From an uncultured Candidatus Melainabacteria bacterium (lineage in GTDB: Bacteria; Cyanobacteriota; Vampirovibrionia; Gastranaerophilales; Gastranaerophilaceae), in assembly GCA_934754655.1 (NCBI GenBank), contig CAKVIC010000011.1, forward strand, positions 1 through 64,000: DNA of 64,000 nucleotides, given 5' to 3'. The position numbers were made by a program, and so were the translations under genes. Numbering within the stretch: position 1 is the stretch's first letter; the number at the start of each line of letters is the position of its first letter. Under the pieces are notes generated by a model, which saw only the letters and a list, made by a program, of their open reading frames with translations, made no database searches and had not been told where the DNA came from. Positions 8,316 through 17,702 of the stretch are shown in pieces.

Positions 8316-8632
8316 TAATTTTCTATATATTTATACATATTTTCAAAAGCTTTTAAACTTTCTTTATTTACCCATTTAAGTACCGAACTCATAGTGTCTA
8401 AAGCATCTTGTTTTGATATAACGTTCCAAACAACATCATCAGTTAACCATTCAAACCATTCTGATGTGACAGTTTTTCTATTTTTGTACATTTTTTCTGC
8501 CATATCATAATATTTTTGATTAACTTTTTTGAACGCTAGTTGGTTGTTAGAAATACTAGTTTGCTCGCTGACGTTGCGTTTTGCGCTGTACATGTTTTGA
8601 TTTTTTATTGCAGGATTAAATCCAATTTCCAT
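8312..8632 (-). CDS. 106-aa N-terminally tagged protein, module copy 2
   Basis: Paralogue of the products at 530 and 37486. It has the same N-terminus (MEIGFNPAIKNQN), the NNQLAFKKVNQ element at residues 29-39, and TSEWFEWLTDDVVW and SKQDALDTM in the second half. The frame is intact, while its convergent partner is 5'-damaged. The start is supported by GAAGGGTG upstream and paralogue identity. No membrane segment or catalytic motif is seen. Function is unknown. Confidence 0.7.
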   Translation of the reverse strand: MEIGFNPAIKNQNMYSAKRNVSEQTSISNNQLAFKKVNQKYYDMAEKMYKNRKTVTSEWFEWLTDDVVWNVISKQDALDTMSSVLKWVNKESLKAFENMYKYIENY

Positions 8633-8667
8633 TAATACACCCTTCGTTTGTTTTTTCTAACACAAGA

Positions 8668-8673
8668 ATTATA
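8668..8673 (-). promoter_or_regulatory. Extended -10 promoter of the 106-aa gene, copy 2
   Basis: On the minus strand the sequence reads TATGCTATAAT, an extended -10 (TGnTATAAT), at the same distance from the start as in copies 1 and 3. A REP-derived tail (8706-8735, reading GGCGTTAAACTTTGCACTAA on the minus strand) lies directly upstream, as in the other copies. Confidence 0.6.
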
Positions 8674-8874
8674 GCATAAATTGGTTATAATAAATAGCTT
8701 GTTTACTTAGTGCAAAGTTTAACGCCATTAAGACACTTTCGCCAAAAATATTAAACAAGAAAAGGATAACTTTTTTAAGCACCATTTTACTGATTACAAT
8801 TAAACAGTATCAAAATTTACGTTTCTTGCGCATATTAATTGTAATTCACAATATTTTTTGCTATTATATGTAGT

Positions 8875-10887
8875 ATGACAAAATTTTTGTTGATTAGTGA
8901 AGATACTGAAAAAGAAAAGTTTATAAGAGAGATTTTTCATTCTGATGAAATTATTGCAACTAATGATGAGTTGCGAATTTCTGATGTTTTGAATGTAGAA
9001 AATCCAGATCTTATTATATTAGATGGTGACATAACCTCGCTTGACATAAAAGCACTTTGTAGAACTTTTAAACATTATCCCGTTACAGTTTTGCTAATTA
9101 TTGGAAATACAAAACTTAACAAAGATGTTACACATAATGTAAATCTTTTAATAAAAACACCTTTAGAAAAAAAGATGCTCCTTGCAACTGTTGAATCAGG
9201 TTTAAAAACTCGACAAACTCTTGTCAAAATGTCAAAATCAAATCAAGAGTTAGCAAGAAGTTTGTATCAATTAAATGTATTGTACAATACAAGTTCGCAA
9301 CTTGCCGGAACTTTAGACAAAGAAAAATTGATAAAAATTATGGTTGAAGGGATTGATAAATCTTTGAATTTTGAACTTTCTTGCACGCTAATGTTTCATT
9401 CAGAAAGAGAACCTGTTTTAATAATAAATTCTTTATATAAATTATCTGACAGATTATTAGAAGCTTTAAAATTAAGAGCAATTTTAAGTTACAAATCTTT
9501 ATTAAAAGATCCACCTTTTGATATTAAAATTGGAAATTTAAAAATAGAAAAAAACATAAAACATAATATTCAAGAATACGATTTTTCCGTTTTAAGATAT
9601 GACAATTTATTTGCACCAATAATGTTAAACGAAGATTTTTTTGGGTTTACAGAGATTTATAGAAATAAATCTTTTACAACAGAGGATGCAACCTGTTTTC
9701 AAACTCTCGTTCAGCAAGTGACTTTGCCACTACAAAGTGCGTCTTTGTATCAAGAATTAAAAGTTACAAACCGCAAATTACAAAAACTTGAACGCCTAAA
9801 ATCAGAATTCATTTCAATCGTTTCTCACGAATTAAGAACTCCGCTTACTGCAATAAAAAATGCTATGGATATAATTTTGAGCGGAAAAGCTGGAGAAATG
9901 ACCGAAAATATTGAAAAATTTGTTTCAATGGGAAAACGCAATGCAACCAGACTTTCAGGAATTATCAATGATTTATTAGATATTTCAAAAATTGAAGCCG
10001 GAAAAATGGATTTCAAATTTGAATTAATAAATATTGAACCTGTGATTGAATATGTAAAAAATAATTTAACAGAAGTTGCGCGCGAAAAAGATTTAACAAT
10101 CAAATATCTCCCATCAGAAAAACCAGTACAAATATATGCGGATTCAAACAGACTAGAACAAGTTTTAACAAATTTAGTATCAAATGCTATTAAATTTTCT
10201 CCGGAAGCCGGCGAAATTGAAGTTACAACAAAAATTGTTAATGCAAGAGAATTGCAGTATGACAATTCTTTTGAAGAAGATATTAAAAATCTACAAGGTA
10301 ATTATTTACAGGTTTGTGTAGAAGATCACGGTATTGGAATTGAAAGAAAAGATTTAAACCATGTTTTTGATAAATTCGCACAAATAGAAAATTCATTATC
10401 GAGAAAAATTGGCGGAACCGGTTTGGGCTTACCGATTGCACGCCAATTAATTGAATCTCATAATGGCGCAATTTGGTGCGATAGTGAAATTAACAAAGGT
10501 TCGCGTTTTTATTTTGTCATTCCTATTGCAAATGATAAAAGTAATTTTATTATGCTAAAAAAACAACTGATTCAAAAAGCTCGTTCAAACGGGACTACTG
10601 TTGCAATAATTAACATAAAATCTACAAGCGAGGCTATTAACAATTTATTAGCAGAAGAAAATTTATTAAACAAAGCATATATGTCAAATTCTTTGCTTGA
10701 AAACGACGGCAAAAACTCTATTTTATCAATGATTGTAATGGATGGCGATAAACCTTCTGCAGAATTTTTGCGAAGAAAAATTGATGCTTTAGTTGAACAA
10801 AAATACGATACTTACGGAAAATATGATATAATATACTCATACGAGGTTGAAGGAGATATGCATGAAAAAGATACTTATAGTAGATGA
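8875..10887 (+). CDS. Hybrid sensor histidine kinase with N-terminal receiver-like domain
   Basis: The 670-aa product is soluble, with no membrane segment, so it senses a cytoplasmic signal. Residues 1-110 look like a receiver domain (DLIILDGDI holding a candidate Asp, then LLIKTPLEKKMLL). A GAF-like region follows at about 145-300, then a coiled coil, the HisKA H-box SHELRTPLT (His318), the N-box DSNRLEQVLTNLVSNAIKFS from 423, EDHGIGI from 483 and GGTGLGL from 513. About 120 C-terminal residues match nothing I know. It overlaps the next gene, a response regulator, by 26 bases, so the two are probably partners. Confidence 0.88.
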   Translation: MTKFLLISEDTEKEKFIREIFHSDEIIATNDELRISDVLNVENPDLIILDGDITSLDIKALCRTFKHYPVTVLLIIGNTKLNKDVTHNVNLLIKTPLEKKMLLATVESGLKTRQTLVKMSKSNQELARSLYQLNVLYNTSSQLAGTLDKEKLIKIMVEGIDKSLNFELSCTLMFHSEREPVLIINSLYKLSDRLLEALKLRAILSYKSLLKDPPFDIKIGNLKIEKNIKHNIQEYDFSVLRYDNLFAPIMLNEDFFGFTEIYRNKSFTTEDATCFQTLVQQVTLPLQSASLYQELKVTNRKLQKLERLKSEFISIVSHELRTPLTAIKNAMDIILSGKAGEMTENIEKFVSMGKRNATRLSGIINDLLDISKIEAGKMDFKFELINIEPVIEYVKNNLTEVAREKDLTIKYLPSEKPVQIYADSNRLEQVLTNLVSNAIKFSPEAGEIEVTTKIVNARELQYDNSFEEDIKNLQGNYLQVCVEDHGIGIERKDLNHVFDKFAQIENSLSRKIGGTGLGLPIARQLIESHNGAIWCDSEINKGSRFYFVIPIANDKSNFIMLKKQLIQKARSNGTTVAIINIKSTSEAINNLLAEENLLNKAYMSNSLLENDGKNSILSMIVMDGDKPSAEFLRRKIDALVEQKYDTYGKYDIIYSYEVEGDMHEKDTYSR

Positions 10888-11227
10888 CGAGCAAGATATT
10901 GTTGAGAGCTTGAAATTTGTACTTGAGGTTTCAGGTTTTATGTGTTATACCGCATACAATGGCGAAGATGGACTTAGATTAGCTAAAGAAATCATGCCGG
11001 ATTTAATAATTTTAGATGTTATGATGCCTAAAATTAATGGATATAAAATCAGCCGTTTACTGAAATATGATAATAAATACAAGGATATTCCAATTATTAT
11101 GGTAACCGCGCGCTCTCAAATGGAAGACAAAATGATTGGTGAAGAAACTGGAGTTAATGAATATATAACCAAACCTTTTGAATTAGAGCAAATTGTCAAA
11201 AAAGTTGAAGAATATTTAAATGATTAA
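10862..11227 (+). CDS. Single-domain response regulator
   Basis: A 121-aa CheY/Spo0F-like receiver with no output domain. It carries VDDEQD near residue 6-11, the phosphoacceptor in LIILDVMMPK (about residue 52), the VTAR switch residue and the KPFE lysine. I start it at 10862, where AGGAG stands 8 bases upstream; a longer frame from 10847 is possible. It lies within the end of the histidine kinase gene and 26 bases before a GspE-like gene, which suggests an output acting through protein contact. Confidence 0.88.
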   Translation: MKKILIVDDEQDIVESLKFVLEVSGFMCYTAYNGEDGLRLAKEIMPDLIILDVMMPKINGYKISRLLKYDNKYKDIPIIMVTARSQMEDKMIGEETGVNEYITKPFELEQIVKKVEEYLND

Positions 11228-11253
11228 GTTTAACAAGGTTATTAGGCAAAAAA

Positions 11254-12636
11254 ATGGAAACAATCAATAATAAAACTTTAGAAAAATTAAAATATGAGCT
11301 TGTGCGCGATGGAATCGTGGATTATGATGTTTTAGAAAAAGCCGAAGAAATTGCCACTACTCAAAGTATTAACATTGGTCAAGCATTAATAAATTCCGGA
11401 ATTTTAACAGAAGAAGTTTTGCTTAAATTTTTAGAATCAAAACTTCATATACCTTATGTTAATCTTGAAGATTATTCACCGGATCCTAAATGTTTCAAAC
11501 TCATTGCATATAACGATGCAAGAAAATATAAAATAATTCCGTTATTTAAAATAGAAGATGTTTTGACAGTTGCAATGTCTGACCCATTGGATTTATTTGC
11601 AATAGATAAAATTATTGAAACCGCGGAATGTTCGATAGAACCAATAATTGCATCGGAACAAAGTATTGTAAAAAAAATAGATGAATATTATGAAGTCGCT
11701 GATACAGTTGATGATATTACAACTCAACAAAATGCAGAACCTTTTGATTGGGCAGATGAGCTTCACAACGAAGATTCCGGCGAAGAACATATTCAAAAAG
11801 TTATAAGAGCTATATTAAAACAGGCCATTTTAGAAGACGTTCATGAATTGAATTTTGAACAAGTAGAAGATGGTTTAAAGGTCGTTTTTAAACAAAATGG
11901 CGAAATTTACAACAAAGGAGTTATTCCCTCTGTTTTAAATTCAGCATTTGTCACCAAATTAAAAACTCTTTCAAAATTAGACCCTGCGGTTTGTGAAATT
12001 CCGCAACTTGGAAAATTATGTTTCAAAGTTGATAATACAATGCTTATCGCCTCTGTTTCTTCTTTTCCAACAATTATGGGAGAAAGAATTTCACTTAAAA
12101 TATATAAACCGCCAAAAAATTTAGAAAAATTAATACCGGAAACTAAACAACGTAATATTTTATTGCAAGCAACAGAAGTTCCGGGAATAATTTTAATTTG
12201 TGGCTCACCTTTGAGTGGTAAAACACACTTAATTTATTCTTTGCTTATGGCAATTTCTAACCCTAAAAAAAATATTATAACAATAGAATCTATCGCGAAA
12301 TATGAATTAGAACACGTGAATCAATGTGAATTAAATGAAAATATTGGATTCAATATGGATAAAGCACTTAGATTTATTGAATTCCAATCACCGGATGTTG
12401 TTTATTTAGAAGGAATCAAAACTAGAGATTCATTTGAATTTTTGTCTGAACTTTATTACAATGATAAAATTGTTATTACTGAATTTATGGCAAATAATAT
12501 GACCGATTTAAGACAAAAATTAGCGCATGACGATTTCAACACTTTTAAATCACTCATAAGTTGTTTAGTGTTTATTCATTCTCGTGACAGTATTGAAGTT
12601 TTTGATAAACAAACTTTACAAAAATATTTAGCATAA
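11254..12636 (+). CDS. Degenerate GspE/PilB-like ATPase
   Basis: The 460-aa product has the type II secretion/type IV pilus ATPase layout. An N-terminal MshEN-like domain (about 1-150, GQALINSGILTEEVLLKFL; VAMSDPLDLFAID) is followed by an N2-like domain and a RecA core with Walker A CGSPLSGKTH at about 316-325. Key catalytic positions are altered. The Asp-box usually reading IEDP is IESIAKYEL, the Walker B region is PDVVYLEGIKT instead of a GEIRD-type motif, and the CxxC zinc motif is absent. It may be a regulatory paralogue rather than a working pilus motor. It sits after a kinase-regulator pair. Confidence 0.7.
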   Translation: METINNKTLEKLKYELVRDGIVDYDVLEKAEEIATTQSINIGQALINSGILTEEVLLKFLESKLHIPYVNLEDYSPDPKCFKLIAYNDARKYKIIPLFKIEDVLTVAMSDPLDLFAIDKIIETAECSIEPIIASEQSIVKKIDEYYEVADTVDDITTQQNAEPFDWADELHNEDSGEEHIQKVIRAILKQAILEDVHELNFEQVEDGLKVVFKQNGEIYNKGVIPSVLNSAFVTKLKTLSKLDPAVCEIPQLGKLCFKVDNTMLIASVSSFPTIMGERISLKIYKPPKNLEKLIPETKQRNILLQATEVPGIILICGSPLSGKTHLIYSLLMAISNPKKNIITIESIAKYELEHVNQCELNENIGFNMDKALRFIEFQSPDVVYLEGIKTRDSFEFLSELYYNDKIVITEFMANNMTDLRQKLAHDDFNTFKSLISCLVFIHSRDSIEVFDKQTLQKYLA

Positions 12637-12645
12637 AGGAAAAAT

Positions 12646-13035
12646 ATGGAAATTGATTTTAAAAACTTAATGGACAAAGCAAAAGATGCATCGCAAAAAT
12701 CTTATTCACCGTTTTCAAGATTTGCTGTTGGTGCAGCAGTAATGTGTACATCAGGCAAAATATATAGTGGCTGTAATATAGAAAATTCTTCTTTTGGTTT
12801 AACAATATGCGCAGAAAGATGCGCTATTTTTAAAGCTATTTCAGAGGGAGAACGTGAAATTCTTGCGGTCGCAATTTATTCTCCAAATTCTGATTCCTGC
12901 TATCCTTGTGGCGCATGCAGACAAGTTATGTTTGAATTTCAAGGGGATGAAGAAATCTCTGTTGTTACTGAAAATTTTGGTGAGTTGGAAATCAAAAAAT
13001 TGAGTTACTTCTTGCCATGTGGATTTAGGATTTAA
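12646..13035 (+). CDS. cdd: Cytidine deaminase
   Basis: Zinc enzyme of pyrimidine salvage, turning cytidine and deoxycytidine into uridine forms. The 129-aa length fits the tetrameric class. It has SPFSRFAVGAAV, GCNIENSSFG, the catalytic CAERCAIFKA (zinc Cys and Glu) and PCGACRQVM (the other two zinc cysteines). AAGGA precedes the ATG. It follows the GspE-like gene by 9 bases and is likely in the same transcript. Confidence 0.93.
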   Translation: MEIDFKNLMDKAKDASQKSYSPFSRFAVGAAVMCTSGKIYSGCNIENSSFGLTICAERCAIFKAISEGEREILAVAIYSPNSDSCYPCGACRQVMFEFQGDEEISVVTENFGELEIKKLSYFLPCGFRI

Positions 13036-13045
13036 TTTTATCAAT

Positions 13046-13240
13046 ATGTATATTTTAGAAATATTTGCAAAATGGCTAAATAAGAGAGAAACAAAAGAAT
13101 TTGTGCCTCAAAAAAAGAATTATGAAATTGAAGATGAAGCATTAACTTGCAAACACAACTTCATGCCGGTAGATAGCACAAACACTGTTTTGGCTTGTAC
13201 AAAATGTGGTTTTGTAGTAAAAAAGAATGAGAATAAATAG
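13046..13240 (+). CDS. Small zinc-ribbon-like protein
   Basis: I start at the ATG at 13046; a frame from 13019 would overlap cdd. The 64-aa product has a short hydrophobic N-terminus (MYILEIFAKWL) and a C-terminal C-x-H...C-T-K-C pattern (TCKHNF to ACTKCGF) that could bind one zinc ion. No family was recognised. It lies between cdd and pgpH in a tight run of genes. Confidence 0.5.
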   Translation: MYILEIFAKWLNKRETKEFVPQKKNYEIEDEALTCKHNFMPVDSTNTVLACTKCGFVVKKNENK

Positions 13241-13255
13241 AGGTTAATAACTAAT

Positions 13256-15478
13256 ATGCAAAAATTTTTAGATTTTATATCAACAAAAACCTTTCGAAAC
13301 GTAATATTTTTTATTGTATTTACTTTCTTAACAACACTTGCCATATCTTCTCAAAACTTTTTCTTTCAAAAAGTTGTAGAAAATGGTATAAGCAAAAGAG
13401 ATATTGTTGCACAAAAAGATATAAAAGTAATTGATACAAAACGTACCGAGCAACACAAAAAAGAAGTCGCGCAAGCCGTTGAGCCAATTCTTACGCAAGC
13501 CGAAGATGATTTTATCACATCAAGTTTAGCGACTTTGGAAAAATCTGTTATAAAAATTCGCGAAAAAGATGCGACGGATGCTGTTAAACGCGCGGAATTA
13601 AGTATTTTATTTGAAGATAACCGCTCTGTTGGCATAATTGAATATCTTCTAAAAATTCCGGATAGCAATCTTGCAATGATTTTTGATAAATCAAAAATTG
13701 TTTTAAACGGAGTATTAAACACTGGAATCTCTTCGAAAGACTTTGATACAAATAACGTTACCAAAATCATAAGAAACAATATTCCTGCCTCAACTCCAAG
13801 ATTACAAATAAATATGATAACTGCAATTTTGAACCAAGTAATTGTTCCTAATCTTGTAGTAGACGAATTCGCAACAGAAATTGCACGTAAAAACGCACAA
13901 AATGCTGTAAAACCTTATGAAGTAGTGTTTAAAAAAGGTCAAAAAATCGTATTCGAGGGAGAACCAGTTACCAAATTAAAACGTGATGCACTAAGAGAAG
14001 CCGGTTATAACGTTTTAGAAGTTAATTTTGGTGGTATTTTAGGTATTTATATCTTAGTTGCATTTTTTACGTTTGTATTTATCCAATACGAAAAAAACTT
14101 TGAAAAGCAATATTATAATGATAAATATATGATTTTAATTTCGTGCTTCACATTTTTAGTAGCACTTGTCGGTGCAGTTTTGCCAACAGGTTTTTCACCA
14201 TTTATCGTTCCAATTCCCGCTTATACAATATTAATGTCAATATTTACAACCCCTCGAAGCGCATTTTTTGCTTCAACAATATTACTTGCAATAATGGCTA
14301 TTGGAATGCATTACAATATTGAGGTTGTAATTTCATATATGCTTTTAAATACCGTTATTTTAACATTGTTATCTAAACTAAAATTTTCAAAACGTTCAGA
14401 CTTATTAATAACAAGCACAAAAATAACCTTGGTGGCAATTTTAGTAACATGTGGAATTTATTTTCTTGAAAAATATATGCTCGATATTGATAATTTAATG
14501 ATTCTAAAAGATATAGGATATATTTCATTTAACTGCTTTGTCGTTGGCGGAATCGCAGTATTAGGAGTTTTACCGATAATAGAAAACACTTTCAGAATTT
14601 TAACTCCTTATGGTTTAGCAGAACTTGCGGATCAAAACCAACCATTATTAAAAAAATTATTATCAGATGCCCCTGGAACATTTAATCATAGTTTAGTTGT
14701 ATCACAACTTGCTGAAGCTGCCGCGGATGCAATTGGCGCAAATTCTGTATTAGCGAGAGTTGGAACAATGTATCACGATGTAGGAAAACTTCTACGTCCA
14801 ATGTTTTTTGTTGAAAATCAATCTTTTTACGGAATCGAAAACCCACATAATTCTTGCACTCCACGTTCAAGTAAAATGATTATTACAGCTCACCCTAAAG
14901 ATGGGGTAGAACTAGCTAAAGAATATCACATTCCACAAATTATACATAGTTTTATTACACAACACCATGGTACAAGCTTAGTAAGTTATTTTTATAACGA
15001 AGCTTTAAAAGAAGAAGGTGGAGAAAATATTAAAGAAGAACAATTTAGATACCCAGGACCTAAACCTAATACAAAAGAAACTGCAATATTAATGATTGCA
15101 GATGCCGTAGAATCTGCGGTTAGAGCTGCAAAAAGTCCATCTAATGAAGAAATTGATATGATTATTAATAAAATTGTAAAAGATAGACTTAATGATGGTC
15201 AATTGGATGAATCACCTTTAACATTAAAAGATTTAAAAACTATTTCAGAAACCCTTTCACGTATGTTGAGAGGTATGCACCACAAAAGAATTAAATATCA
15301 CAATGATTTAGTTCAAGAATTAGATAAGCATAAATCTGAAGAACAAAATAAAAAAGCTGAGGCTGAAATTGAAGTTGAAAAAATTGACAACAAAATTGTT
15401 CCGGCACTTGATAAAGATTTAGAAAACAAAATTAAGGAATTAGAAAATAAAAAGAATGAAAACGCTGAAAACAATTAA
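13256..15478 (+). CDS. pgpH: 7TM receptor with HD hydrolase domain, cyclic-di-AMP phosphodiesterase-like
   Basis: The 740-aa product has the PgpH/YqfF architecture. It has an N-terminal membrane anchor (about 15-35), an extracytoplasmic 7TMR-HDED region (about 40-255), a block of seven membrane helices (about 258-455) and a cytoplasmic HD domain (about 475-660) with FNHSLVVSQLAEAA, GTMYHDVGKL and a QHHGT motif. Family members degrade c-di-AMP. The C-terminus is a charged helical tail. It overlaps ybeY by 23 bases, a common gene order (pgpH-ybeY-dgkA). Confidence 0.88.
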   Translation: MQKFLDFISTKTFRNVIFFIVFTFLTTLAISSQNFFFQKVVENGISKRDIVAQKDIKVIDTKRTEQHKKEVAQAVEPILTQAEDDFITSSLATLEKSVIKIREKDATDAVKRAELSILFEDNRSVGIIEYLLKIPDSNLAMIFDKSKIVLNGVLNTGISSKDFDTNNVTKIIRNNIPASTPRLQINMITAILNQVIVPNLVVDEFATEIARKNAQNAVKPYEVVFKKGQKIVFEGEPVTKLKRDALREAGYNVLEVNFGGILGIYILVAFFTFVFIQYEKNFEKQYYNDKYMILISCFTFLVALVGAVLPTGFSPFIVPIPAYTILMSIFTTPRSAFFASTILLAIMAIGMHYNIEVVISYMLLNTVILTLLSKLKFSKRSDLLITSTKITLVAILVTCGIYFLEKYMLDIDNLMILKDIGYISFNCFVVGGIAVLGVLPIIENTFRILTPYGLAELADQNQPLLKKLLSDAPGTFNHSLVVSQLAEAAADAIGANSVLARVGTMYHDVGKLLRPMFFVENQSFYGIENPHNSCTPRSSKMIITAHPKDGVELAKEYHIPQIIHSFITQHHGTSLVSYFYNEALKEEGGENIKEEQFRYPGPKPNTKETAILMIADAVESAVRAAKSPSNEEIDMIINKIVKDRLNDGQLDESPLTLKDLKTISETLSRMLRGMHHKRIKYHNDLVQELDKHKSEEQNKKAEAEIEVEKIDNKIVPALDKDLENKIKELENKKNENAENN

Positions 15479-15974
15479 TATTTTTACAGAAAATTTATAT
15501 CAAAATTGGAAAGTTAATGAACAAGATATTATTCAAAAAACAAAACAGCTAATTAATTATTATTTAGAAAATCTTGAAGAACAATCTTGTTTAAAAGAAC
15601 AAAAATTTAACTCATTAACTTTAGATATCGTTTTTTGTGATTCAAAAAAAACTCACGAATTAAACAGAGAGTATCGAGAAAAAGATAAACCTGCTGATAT
15701 TATTACTTTTGCAATATTTGCAGATGATGAAAACCATTTTATCTTTGATGGAGATATTAATTTAGGTGAAATTGTTATTGCGCTTGACAAGGTTGAAGAA
15801 GGTGTAAATCGTGATATTAGTAATTCAAAAAATAAAGAACAGGAACTATTTTTTTTAATAAGTCATGGTTTAATGCATTTATTAGGATTTGACCATCAAA
15901 GCGAAGAAGACTACAATTTTGTTATAGAGAATCAAAAATCAGCGTTGGAGAGTATAGGTTATGACAAAATATAA
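15456..15974 (+). CDS. ybeY: Endoribonuclease YbeY (rRNA maturation)
   Basis: Single-strand-specific, metal-dependent RNase for 16S rRNA 3' maturation and ribosome quality control. The 172-aa product carries the signature HGLMHLLGFDH (three metal-binding His) near residues 136-146, preceded by REKDKPADIITFA. It starts inside pgpH and overlaps dgkA by 14 bases. Confidence 0.92.
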   Translation: MKTLKTINIFTENLYQNWKVNEQDIIQKTKQLINYYLENLEEQSCLKEQKFNSLTLDIVFCDSKKTHELNREYREKDKPADIITFAIFADDENHFIFDGDINLGEIVIALDKVEEGVNRDISNSKNKEQELFFLISHGLMHLLGFDHQSEEDYNFVIENQKSALESIGYDKI

Positions 15975-16326
15975 ATCTCAAGGATTTAATAAAACTTTTA
16001 GTAACGCAAGAAAAGGGTTTAGGCTTGTCTTAAAAAGCGAAACAAATATAAGAGTTCATTGTATAATTGCTTTATTAGTTTTATTTTTTGCATATAAATT
16101 AAATTTTTCAGCAATTGAAATTTGTATAGTTTTACTTGCAATAGCGATTGTAATTATTTCAGAAATGTTGAATACTGCAATAGAATTTGCGCTTGATTCA
16201 ATTTATCACAATAAATATTCACGTATGGTCGGAATGGCTAAAGACATTTCAGCAGGCGCGGTTATGTTTGCCTCTTTAATAAGTGTTGTTATAGGCTTGA
16301 TAATATTTGGTCATCACGTAATTTAA
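15961..16326 (+). CDS. dgkA: Diacylglycerol/undecaprenol kinase
   Basis: Small integral membrane kinase. The 121-aa protein has three membrane helices, an N-terminal amphipathic stretch (FNKTFSNARKGFRLVLKSE) and the family motif ISEMLNTAIEFALD with the catalytic glutamates. It follows ybeY with a 14-base overlap. Next to uppS it would fit undecaprenyl-phosphate recycling, as in the Gram-positive type. Confidence 0.88.
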   Translation: MTKYKSQGFNKTFSNARKGFRLVLKSETNIRVHCIIALLVLFFAYKLNFSAIEICIVLLAIAIVIISEMLNTAIEFALDSIYHNKYSRMVGMAKDISAGAVMFASLISVVIGLIIFGHHVI

Positions 16327-16400
16327 ACAAAAATGTCACAAATCAAAAAATAAAGAGTAAAATTTTTATGGTAAAATTTTTATACTGGAATTATTAAAAA

Positions 16401-17117
16401 ATGGAAAATATAAAAGAACTTGTAAAACAAAATAACTTAGCCCACATTGCAATAATAATGGACGGTAACAGACGCTGGGCAAAAGAGAAACAATTACCAA
16501 CCGTTGCCGGACATAAAAAAGGCGTAGATGCACTTAAAGCAACAATGCGTGCTTGTGATGATTTTGGTATCAAATACTTAACTGTTTACGCATTTTCAAC
16601 AGAAAATTGGAACAGAACTCCAGATGAAGTTAAATTTTTGATGGATTTATTAGGGCAAACTTTGAAAAACGAGCTTAAAGAAATGCACGAAAATAATGTT
16701 GTAATTTCTTTTATTGGTGACACAACAGAATTAAGCTCAAATTTACAAAAAATTCTCAAAAATGCAATCGAAACAACAAAAAACAATACCGGCGTAAATT
16801 TACAAATCGCATTCAATTATGGTTCTCGTGCTGAAATTTTGCGTGCAGCAAAAAATTATGCTGAAGATTACAAAAACGGTAAAGCACTGGATTTAGATGA
16901 AAAAGAGTTTGAAAAATATTTGTATACAGCAAATATTCCTTCGCCTGATTTATTAATTAGAACTGGCGGAGAAAAACGGATTTCAAATTATTTATTATGG
17001 CAAATTGCATATTCAGAAATTATTGTTCTACCAATTTTTTGGCCGGAATTTGACAAAAACTCTTTAGCTGAATGCGTTGTAGAATTTGACAAACGCAACA
17101 GACGATTCGGGAAATAA
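16401..17117 (+). CDS. uppS: Isoprenyl transferase (undecaprenyl diphosphate synthase)
   Basis: cis-prenyltransferase that makes the C55 lipid carrier for cell-wall synthesis. The 238-aa product has HIAIIMDGNRRWAKE at the N-terminus with the catalytic Asp, YAFSTENWNR, and the C-terminal LLIRTGGEKRISNYLLWQ and FDKRNRRFG. The upstream region has two copies of GTAAAATTTTTAT and a possible TATACT -10. Confidence 0.93.
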   Translation: MENIKELVKQNNLAHIAIIMDGNRRWAKEKQLPTVAGHKKGVDALKATMRACDDFGIKYLTVYAFSTENWNRTPDEVKFLMDLLGQTLKNELKEMHENNVVISFIGDTTELSSNLQKILKNAIETTKNNTGVNLQIAFNYGSRAEILRAAKNYAEDYKNGKALDLDEKEFEKYLYTANIPSPDLLIRTGGEKRISNYLLWQIAYSEIIVLPIFWPEFDKNSLAECVVEFDKRNRRFGK

Positions 17118-17172
17118 GAAAATTTTTAATTTTTTACAAGTTCTTTTGAGGTTCTGAAAATTCAAACGATGA

Positions 17173-17508
17173 TTAATTAAAAGCAATATTATTGCTATCA
17201 TTGCCCTTTGTAATGTGTATTTGTGTATTTATTGGTTTATCTGTTTGTTCCGGAGAAATTTTTTTAGGCGGATGAGTTATTAAATATATAATATTTACCA
17301 ATATTGCACATCCGGCAGCTGAATCCGCTATGCACCAACCAAGTTTTTTTCCTTTTAAATTATTTGCACAACCATAAATCGTACCACCAATACCCCCAAC
17401 GATTGCTCCTAAAACCATACTCGGTAACTGTTCTCTAACACTTGATTGTTCGTATTTTTTTTGAGTTTGTTTAAATGACATTAAACTATTGATTGATGAC
17501 ACATACAT
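17173..17508 (-). CDS. Small glycine-zipper membrane protein with N-terminal F-K tag
   Basis: The 111-aa product starts MYVSSINSLMSFKQTQ, with the S-F-K element at residues 11-13 that also marks several unrelated proteins here. Residues 32-50 are a glycine-zipper helix (VLGAIVGGIGGTIYG), and a second hydrophobic helix follows (DSAAGCAILVNIIYLI). The tail is polar. The gene is alone between uppS and aspS. Function is unknown. Confidence 0.55.
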   Translation of the reverse strand: MYVSSINSLMSFKQTQKKYEQSSVREQLPSMVLGAIVGGIGGTIYGCANNLKGKKLGWCIADSAAGCAILVNIIYLITHPPKKISPEQTDKPINTQIHITKGNDSNNIAFN

Positions 17509-17702
17509 TCCCTTATTCCTCTATAATGTAATACATAAAATGTGATGTTTAATAATAGACACAATATACACCTACTAAGGATAACAAATAAATTTTTTTT
17601 AGCAAGTGAATTTGCTTAATACTTCTCAATAATAATTTACAAATAAGCATGTTTTTGTTATGATTCTTGAGTTATTTAAACTTTTACATGGAGATATTGA
17701 AA

